DNA from: Enterobacterales bacterium
Lineage (GTDB): Bacteria; Pseudomonadota; Gammaproteobacteria; Enterobacterales; Enterobacteriaceae
Direction: 5' to 3'
Assembly (NCBI GenBank): GCA_003864575.1
Contig: BHES01000006.1
Location: 1-59,507 of the forward strand
Length of the DNA: 59,507 bases
Notes under the pieces: model-generated
What the model saw: only the letters and a program-made list of their open reading frames with translations
Database searches by the model: none
Told to the model about the DNA's origin: nothing
Position numbers and translations under genes: made by a program
Part shown: piece after piece, positions 54,032-59,507 of the stretch
Position numbering within the stretch: the stretch's first letter is position 1
Layout of the letters: the number at the start of each line of letters is the position of its first letter

Positions 54032-54050
54032 GAGAATAATTATCATAATC
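54032..54050. promoter_or_regulatory. Fur box upstream of feoA
   Basis: GAGAATAATTATCATAATC matches the 19-bp Fur consensus at 15 positions. Iron-Fur repression of feo is established in E. coli. Confidence 0.75.
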
Positions 54051-54218
54051 AGTCCGCGAATGAGGAATTAAAAAAGAAATTCTCTTCAGAATCCCTTTGC
54101 TACAACCTTTATCACAGGTCATATCCTATGCCCCCATCTTGGCCGTTTTATTGATTTATCGCAGTGATCACGTGATTAGTTATCATTCAGCAAATAGGGT
54201 CTTTAGAAAACCGTCAAA

Positions 54219-54243
54219 AAAGCCGCTGAAATTCAGCGGCTTT
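54219..54243 (-). terminator. terminator of yhgF
   Basis: AAAGCCGCTGAA pairs with TTCAGCGGCTTT, followed on the minus strand by TTTG. It is a strong intrinsic terminator. Confidence 0.88.
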
Positions 54244-54266
54244 GGCTAAAAAAACACAGGTGGCTT

Positions 54267-56609
54267 TTAGTGCTTTTTACCCATAGCCGCTGCCAGGGCA
54301 TCCATCATGGCGCTGTTACCCGCACTGTTTGATGATGGACGTGCAGCTGGTTTATTTGGCGCGCCGCGTTTTTGCTGATCGCGGCCATTCGCCGCGGGCG
54401 CTGCGGAACTGCTATTGCGTCGCGCAGGCGCTTCACCGGGCTGCTCATCGAGACGCATGGTCAGGGCGATGCGTTTGCGCTGCAAATCTACTTCCATCAC
54501 TTTGACTTTGACGATATCGCCCGCTTTCACCACCGTGTGCGGATCCTCGACGAATTTATTCGCCAGAGAGGAGATATGTACCAGACCATCCTGATGAACG
54601 CCGATATCCACAAACGCCCCAAAGTTGGTGACATTAGTGACAGAGCCTTCGAGGATCATGCCCGGCATCAGGTCGTTCATGGTCTCGACGCCGTCGGCAA
54701 AGGTCGCCGTTTTAAACTCAGGACGCGGATCGTGCCCCGGTTTTTCCAGCTCTTTGATGATGTCGGTAACGGTTGGCATACCAAAGCGTTCGTCGGTGAA
54801 TTCACTGGCCTTCAGGCTACGCAGCGCGTTGGAGTCGCCCATCAGTTCTTTCAGGGCAAGGTGGGTCGCTGCCAGAATACGCTGTACCACCGGGTAGGTT
54901 TCAGGGTGAACCGTCGAGGCATCCAGCGGGTTATCACCGTGGTTGATACGCAGGAAGCCCGCGCACTGCTCGAAAGCTTTTGGCCCCAGACGGCTGACTT
55001 TCAGCAACTGTTCGCGGTTGCGGAACTGACCGTTCTCGTCGCGCCAATTAACAATATTTTGCGCCATCATGCGGGTCAGGCCTGCTACACGGGTCAGCAG
55101 CGGCACCGACGCAGTGTTGAGATCAACACCGACGGCGTTCACGCAGTCCTCCACCACGGTATCCAGTTTCTTCGCCAGCTGGCTCTGGCTCACGTCGTGC
55201 TGGTACTGGCCGACACCGATGGATTTCGGATCGATTTTTACCAGTTCAGCCAATGGATCCTGCAGGCGGCGGGCGATAGAAACCGCGCCGCGAATAGAAA
55301 CGTCAAGATCCGGGAATTCCAGCGCAGCCAGCTCAGAAGCAGAATAGACCGACGCTCCCGCTTCACTGACGATGACCTTTTGCGCTTTCACTTCCGGGAA
55401 CTGTTTTTGCAGGTCGAGGAAGAAACGCTCAGTTTCGCGCGATGCGGTGCCGTTACCGATAGCAACCAACTCGACGTTATGTTTGATACACAGGGCGGCA
55501 ACCTGTTGTGCCGCTTTGGCTGCCTGACCGGTATGTGGATAAACCGTATCAATACCCACCAGTTTGCCGGTGTTATCCACAACGGCAACTTTTACGCCGG
55601 TACGTAGGCCCGGATCAAGACCCATCGTCGCACGCATACCGGCCGGAGCCGCCATCAGCAAGTCATGCATGTTGCGGGCGAACACGTTAATCGCTTCCTC
55701 TTCGGCACGCTCGCGGATGGTGCTCATCAGTTCGGTTTCGAGGTGCAGCAGCACTTTGATACGCCAGGTCCAGTTGACCACGGCACGGCGCCAGACATCA
55801 GCCGGTGCGTTGTTTAAGCGCAGTTTCAGATGGTCGATGATCAACTGTTCTGCGTAGCTCTCTTTCGGCGCTTCGTCTTGTTGTGGGTCCGCATTCAGCG
55901 ACAGTTGAAGTATGCCTTCGTTGCGGCCACGGAACATAGCCAGTGCGCGGTGTGAAGGGACTTTGGCAATGGGTTCGTGATGGTCGAAGTAGTCACTGAA
56001 TTTGGCACCTTCCTGCTCTTTTCCCTCGACTACGCGTGAGACGAGATGGGCATTTTTCCACAGATAATCGCGGACTTTTGCCAGCAGGCCAGCGTCTTCA
56101 GCGAAGCGCTCCATCAGAATATAACGTGCGCCGTCGAGAGCGGCTTTAGTGTCGGCTACGCCCTTGTCGGCATCAATAAATTTGGTGGCGGTGGTGTCAG
56201 GATCGTGTTGCGGCTCGTTCCACAGCAGTTCAGCCAGCGGCTCCAGCCCGGCTTCGATAGCAATTTGCCCGCGGGTACGGCGCTTGGGTTTATACGGCAG
56301 GTATAAATCTTCCAGCTCCGTTTTACTCAGCGTGGTGGTGATGGCTTTGGCCAGTTCGTCGCTTAATTTTCCCTGATCCTCGATAGATTTGAGGATAGTC
56401 TGGCGGCGATCTTCCAGCTCACGCAGATAACTCAGACGGGTGTCCAACTGACGCAGTTGGGTATCATCCAACCCACCGGTGACTTCCTTACGATACCGTG
56501 CAATAAACGGCACGGTATTACCTTCATCCAGCAAGCGCACCACGGAAGCAACCTGCTCCGGGCGAACCTGCAATTCAGTTGCGATAATGCGGCTCAGTTG
56601 ATCATTCAT
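54267..56609 (-). CDS. yhgF: YhgF/Tex, RNA-binding transcription accessory protein
   Basis: The 780-residue protein has the Tex order: N-terminal helical domain, YqgF/RNase H-like domain ([16 protein letters not shown] at about residue 330), helix-hairpin-helix motifs, and a C-terminal S1 RNA-binding domain ([21 protein letters not shown] at about 650). A basic, low-complexity tail follows. Its role is in transcription or translation stress; details are unsettled. Confidence 0.95.
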   Translation of the reverse strand: MNDQLSRIIATELQVRPEQVASVVRLLDEGNTVPFIARYRKEVTGGLDDTQLRQLDTRLSYLRELEDRRQTILKSIEDQGKLSDELAKAITTTLSKTELEDLYLPYKPKRRTRGQIAIEAGLEPLAELLWNEPQHDPDTTATKFIDADKGVADTKAALDGARYILMERFAEDAGLLAKVRDYLWKNAHLVSRVVEGKEQEGAKFSDYFDHHEPIAKVPSHRALAMFRGRNEGILQLSLNADPQQDEAPKESYAEQLIIDHLKLRLNNAPADVWRRAVVNWTWRIKVLLHLETELMSTIRERAEEEAINVFARNMHDLLMAAPAGMRATMGLDPGLRTGVKVAVVDNTGKLVGIDTVYPHTGQAAKAAQQVAALCIKHNVELVAIGNGTASRETERFFLDLQKQFPEVKAQKVIVSEAGASVYSASELAALEFPDLDVSIRGAVSIARRLQDPLAELVKIDPKSIGVGQYQHDVSQSQLAKKLDTVVEDCVNAVGVDLNTASVPLLTRVAGLTRMMAQNIVNWRDENGQFRNREQLLKVSRLGPKAFEQCAGFLRINHGDNPLDASTVHPETYPVVQRILAATHLALKELMGDSNALRSLKASEFTDERFGMPTVTDIIKELEKPGHDPRPEFKTATFADGVETMNDLMPGMILEGSVTNVTNFGAFVDIGVHQDGLVHISSLANKFVEDPHTVVKAGDIVKVKVMEVDLQRKRIALTMRLDEQPGEAPARRNSSSAAPAANGRDQQKRGAPNKPAARPSSNSAGNSAMMDALAAAMGKKH

Positions 56610-56733
56610 AGGTCTGGTATCTGTTTTTCACTGTGTAAGAGACATAAAATCAGGGGGACAGTTATACGTTTTGAAGGTCAAAATTGCCAGTGCTGCGGGC
56701 CTTCTGACCGGCGTTTTGAGAGTTATGAACGGT

Positions 56734-57222
56734 TTATGGATCCGGCCGCTCTTCGCCGTAATGGATTTCATTGACGTACCAAAGCGCGTCGCCCAGCGGC
56801 GTCTGCACTACAGCGCTGTCACCCACCTCTTTTTTCAGTAAGGCCCGGGCCATCGGGGCATCTATCGAGATGTAATCTTTGCGGCCAAAAATTTCGTCAT
56901 AACCGACGATGCGAAATTGTTTAACGTCACCGTCGTCATTTTCCACTTCCACCCAGGCGCCAAAGAAGACTTTGCCATCTTGCTGCGGCGAGTGATCAAC
57001 AATGCGTAGGTCTTCCATGCACTTGGTCAGATAACGGATGCGGCGGTCGATTTCACGCAGACGCTTTTTGTTGTATTGGTAATCGGCGTTCTCGCTGCGA
57101 TCGCCTAGGCTGGCCGCCCAGGTGACTTTTTTCGTCACTTCGGGACGCTCTTCGCGCCAGAGAAAATCCAGCTCTTGCTTGAGCTTGTTGTAACCTTCGC
57201 GGGTAATGAGTTTGGTTTTCAA
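56734..57222 (-). CDS. greB: GreB, transcript cleavage factor
   Basis: The 162-residue protein has an N-terminal coiled coil with REERPEVTKKVTWAASLGDRS and the conserved acidic tip (SENADYQ), followed by the C-terminal FKBP-like domain. It rescues backtracked RNA polymerase. It is a few residues longer at the C-terminus than E. coli GreB (ends GEERPDP). Confidence 0.95.
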   Translation of the reverse strand: MKTKLITREGYNKLKQELDFLWREERPEVTKKVTWAASLGDRSENADYQYNKKRLREIDRRIRYLTKCMEDLRIVDHSPQQDGKVFFGAWVEVENDDGDVKQFRIVGYDEIFGRKDYISIDAPMARALLKKEVGDSAVVQTPLGDALWYVNEIHYGEERPDP

Positions 57223-57307
57223 CGGTGTCTGCCTTGAAATAAATCTCTTTCGAGAATTACGACGAATTCAAATGTTGCGTGGCAACAGTTTATCAGCAGA
57301 CAACATA

Positions 57308-57349
57308 GCAGCGCAGGTTTTCCCGTTCAATTAGGAAGACCTGCGCTGC
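57308..57349 (-). terminator. hairpin after the fimbrial adhesin gene
   Basis: GCAGCGCAGGT pairs with ACCTGCGCTGC (11 bp, about 20-nt loop) just past the adhesin stop. The T tract is poor, so it may be a stabilising 3' hairpin. Confidence 0.55.
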
Positions 57350-57361
57350 GTAGTGTGAGGA

Positions 57362-58483
57362 TTATCGAATATCGATTTTCAGGGTGGCTGTGGCATCAAA
57401 ATCACCCGTATCCAGTGGCCCACCCACCAGATTAACCGGATAGGCGGTGAGGGCGATAGTCCCGAGGCCGCGCTGATCCATGGGTAAATCGCCATCGATA
57501 AACGGGATCGCGGTACCGGCGCTGTTATAAACCTTGATTCCGACATCCGGAACATTGTCTGAGGCGCGGCGTCTGGCGATCAGAACATACTGATCCTGCA
57601 CATCGCTACCTTCCAGCGTCATGGCCAGGCGTGTTCCTCTTGGGATCTCCGGTACACCATTTTGGGAACAGTCGTAAACAATATTGAATGAATTTGGGCG
57701 AAATCCTTGCGGCGGCTGGAATCGGGTGGTGAATTTACCCGCGGCGATAAAGCCAAAATCAACGGAGATGGTCTCTCCTTTGTTGATTTCACAACTTTGG
57801 GGGACGGTCAGGCTTCCGCTAAGGATAATATTTGCCACAGGTGTCCCCATTGGGGGCGTGGTGGTAGGGCCGCTGCCTGAACTGGCATACACCTGGGCAA
57901 TGACTGTCGGAGGGATATTGAGTTCACCGATAAATGGCCTGGTGATATATAGCGTGAGCGTTCCCTGAGAACCTGCGTTGAGGTTACCTTTGGGTTCTTG
58001 CTGCGCGCAAACGCCTGTGTCGTTGCCATTTCCGTGGCGCAGCCTGTCGCTGGTGCTGGCAATGGGTACTTGCAGCTCTGGGCCACTGTCGGGAAGGTCA
58101 ACCTTCATGGAGACATTAAGATGATCATTAATCTTAAACTGGTTGAGTGATCCGCCTGCGGGCAGGGGCGTTTTAACGGTATACATGACCACTACTCCGC
58201 TCATGGCATCCGTGTCCGTGCAGTCGCAGGTGATCTGATAGGTCTCCGGTGAGGCATTGAATGCTGAAGGGTAGCTGTACCCCACGCGATTCTGCGAGGC
58301 CAGAAGATCGTCATGATGGTTATTGTCATAGTTAGCAGCCGAGCTCATCGGGTTACAGGCTGCATAACCGGCGAATACTGAGGGCGAAAGGCAAAGCAGT
58401 GCTCCGCACAGTACGCTGCGCGGGACTAATGTATACCGGGTTGGAAAAAGTATTTTGATGCCCCGTTTTATCTCATTGTTCAT
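57362..58483 (-). CDS. fimbrial tip adhesin (FimH-like two-domain protein)
   Basis: The 373-residue protein has a signal peptide of about 38 residues (ends SPSVFA). An N-terminal receptor-like domain (cysteines C43 and the CDCTDTD motif) is followed by a C-terminal pilin domain (SLTVPQSCEINKGETISVDFG) that ends FDATATLKIDIR, the donor-strand partner. It is assembled by the usher at the fimbrial tip; the ligand is unknown. AAGGAT precedes ATG 58483, which is 9 bp after the usher stop. Confidence 0.88.
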   Translation of the reverse strand: MNNEIKRGIKILFPTRYTLVPRSVLCGALLCLSPSVFAGYAACNPMSSAANYDNNHHDDLLASQNRVGYSYPSAFNASPETYQITCDCTDTDAMSGVVVMYTVKTPLPAGGSLNQFKINDHLNVSMKVDLPDSGPELQVPIASTSDRLRHGNGNDTGVCAQQEPKGNLNAGSQGTLTLYITRPFIGELNIPPTVIAQVYASSGSGPTTTPPMGTPVANIILSGSLTVPQSCEINKGETISVDFGFIAAGKFTTRFQPPQGFRPNSFNIVYDCSQNGVPEIPRGTRLAMTLEGSDVQDQYVLIARRRASDNVPDVGIKVYNSAGTAIPFIDGDLPMDQRGLGTIALTAYPVNLVGGPLDTGDFDATATLKIDIR

Positions 58484-58492
58484 GATTTATCC

Positions 58493-59378
58493 TTAAATAC
58501 ACTGACTGGTCCCTGTGAGAATCGGGGCATCGGTTGGCGCTACGTAGAAATTAGCCCAGCATTGCTGGCTGGCAGCCGTTCCCCACTTGACGTGCAGCCG
58601 CAATTTTTCACCGCTTTTTGCACCGCTGAGATAAAGCATACCGCCGTCATCGACGATATTTTCCAGCGTTTGATCTTCACTCACCGCCGTGGCACCGAAA
58701 GGTATCGGCGTGCCGCTTTCTGCCACTAATTTGATCAGTAACCTTGAGCCGGTGCGGGCATCGAAATGTACTTTGACCATCGCCCCTTTGTTAGGCACTA
58801 CCGTTTCAGAGGTGTTATTGCTGTCGACGTCTGCCGGCAACGTTGTGGTGTCCAGTGCGATCAGATTTTCGTTATAGGCTGTGAGATAAGGCACGATGGC
58901 ATATCCGCGCCAGTCCGTTTTTATGCCGGGAATATTGCGTATCCGTGCGCCACTGGCACCGTTGGCATCGACCAGGGCGAAAGATTCACCGAGTGGTTGG
59001 GAAAGTGTAATGCCATGATTATGCACAACAATGCCCCCGGAGATGCCATAACTGGTTTGTTGCGAATCATTGTCGTAGTAATAGCCCGCATTCAGATCGG
59101 CCATTGGGGCGTGATAGGAGGAATACAGGCTGCTGCTGTTTCCTCCGTTGCCGTCAGAGTGGCTTTGGCGTAGGGAGTAGCTCAGCCGGTTGTCGTCCAG
59201 CGTGGTACCCGTCAGGCCCACTTGCTGTACGGTATCTCCACTTTTTTCATGACTGACGTTATAGGTCGCCCAGCCTCGAGGCAGCCAGCGACTCAAGGGG
59301 ATGCGGAGACTTAACGCGATCTGCTGATCGTCGGAACCCGTGAGTTTGCTGTAGGTATAGGTCAGGTTGTAATTAATA
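58493..59378 (-). pseudogene. fimbrial usher (FimD/PapC family), C-terminal remnant cut by an IS
   Basis: The remnant (about 295 residues) carries the usher C-terminal features: the late barrel strands (NYNLTYTYSKLTGSDDQQIALSLR), IVPYLTAYNENLIALDTTTLPADV-like (IVPYLTAYNENL here), KGAMVKVHFDARTGSRLLI and the terminal domain ending LTGTSQCI. The N-terminus and most of the barrel are missing because homology stops at about 59377, where an IS end begins. It could be a truncated gene or, if the other half lies beyond the window, an interrupted one. A pore cannot be made from this part alone. Confidence 0.8.
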
Positions 59379-59507
59379 CTGTCTATACACAGTTAACTTG
59401 AAGATGCATTTTTCAGCATCTGGAAGTTGTCATTAATTCGGCGTGGCAACGCACCAGAAAGTCCCGGTAATATTTCACTAAAAAATCGTCTTATCTCCTC
59501 CCGGAAC
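59379..59507 (-). mobile_element. end of an insertion sequence, probably IS630 family
   Basis: Just after a TA dinucleotide (59377-59378) the sequence becomes CTGTCTATACACAG, a near-palindromic end, and a transposase C-terminus follows. IS630 elements insert at TA. Only this end is in the window. Confidence 0.7.
59393..59507 (-). CDS. transposase C-terminal fragment (probably IS630 family)
   Basis: An open frame enters at the right edge and ends at TAA 59393-59395. Its 37 residues include EIRRFFSEILPGLSGALPRR and then INDNFQMLKNASSS. The FF...RINDNF pattern resembles IS630-type C-termini; the family is my judgement from a short piece. Its stop codon is in the same frame as the usher remnant. 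Confidence 0.6.
   Translation of the reverse strand, partial: FREEIRRFFSEILPGLSGALPRRINDNFQMLKNASSS

Larger units (their letters stand above)
53867..54266. promoter_or_regulatory. feoA upstream region and yhgF terminator region
   Basis: This 400-bp interval contains the feo promoter with a Fur-like box (54032-54050) and ends with the yhgF terminator (54219-54243). I did not find a clear FNR site or any further gene. Confidence 0.6.

Noticed and set aside
54372..55607. Long open frame (411 codons) on the plus strand opposite yhgF
   Set aside because: It is antisense to a highly conserved protein, its translation has no recognisable domain, and it reflects the codon bias of the minus strand.

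Overview
This window is a stretch of Enterobacterales chromosome. The conserved backbone order gntR, gntK, gntT, yhgN, asd, glgBXCAP, glpD, glpRGE, malPQ, nfuA, gntX, bioH, feoCBA, yhgF, greB matches the corresponding part of the E. coli map, and almost every product has the length known for its E. coli counterpart. Two full ERIC repeats, the mdc and ula clusters in this position and the general gene content suggest a Yersiniaceae-like genus (Serratia, Rahnella, Rouxiella or Ewingella type). The genus is inference only.

Layout. 1-292: left-truncated IS903-type element. 385-6787: aryl/beta-glucoside genes (intact GH1 enzyme, PTS EIIBCA, a second GH1 broken by a small mobile element) around the gluconate repressor gntR. 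6859-9818: BglG-type antiterminator, then divergent gntK and gntT. 9917-21974: yhgN, asd and the complete glycogen operon. 22160-27408: glpD and the glpEGR genes, with an extra trans-sulfuration-type PLP gene between glpE and glpG. 27504-34314: L-ascorbate utilisation (ulaR, ulaG, ulaABCDEF). 34492-38987: malPQ. 39052-41238: nfuA, gntX, bioH. 41473-41742: small DUF1471 protein. 42058-49284: malonate decarboxylase operon mdcABCDEFGH. 49474-50118: orphan GNAT-like gene. 50101-53866: mdcR and feoCBA. 54267-57222: yhgF (tex) and greB. 57362-59507: remains of a chaperone-usher fimbrial operon (tip adhesin and usher C-terminus) cut by the end of an IS.

How the genes work together. Most of the window is carbon handling. 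Gluconate uptake and phosphorylation (gntT, gntK) appear to be controlled by GntR through a perfect 28-bp palindrome and by CRP through a consensus site. Beta-glucosides are taken up and phosphorylated by the EIIBCA, under a ribonucleic antiterminator and terminator read by the BglG-type protein. Its adjacent hydrolase is broken, so the GH1 enzyme at 535-1923 may be the remaining phospho-beta-glucosidase here. Glycogen is made and degraded by glgBXCAP, and maltodextrins by malPQ. Ascorbate is imported and converted to D-xylulose 5-phosphate by ula. Malonate is decarboxylated to acetate by mdc.

Accessory genes sit at joints of a conserved backbone: bgl inside gnt, a PLP enzyme inside glp, ula between glp and mal, mdc between bioH and feo, and fimbriae after greB. 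I found no CRISPR array, tRNA or rRNA. No clearly new multi-gene system is visible. The best leads are the orphan GNAT-like gene next to mdcR, the mdcR-feoC coupling, the MITE-like insertion and the PLP enzyme inserted in the glp cluster.
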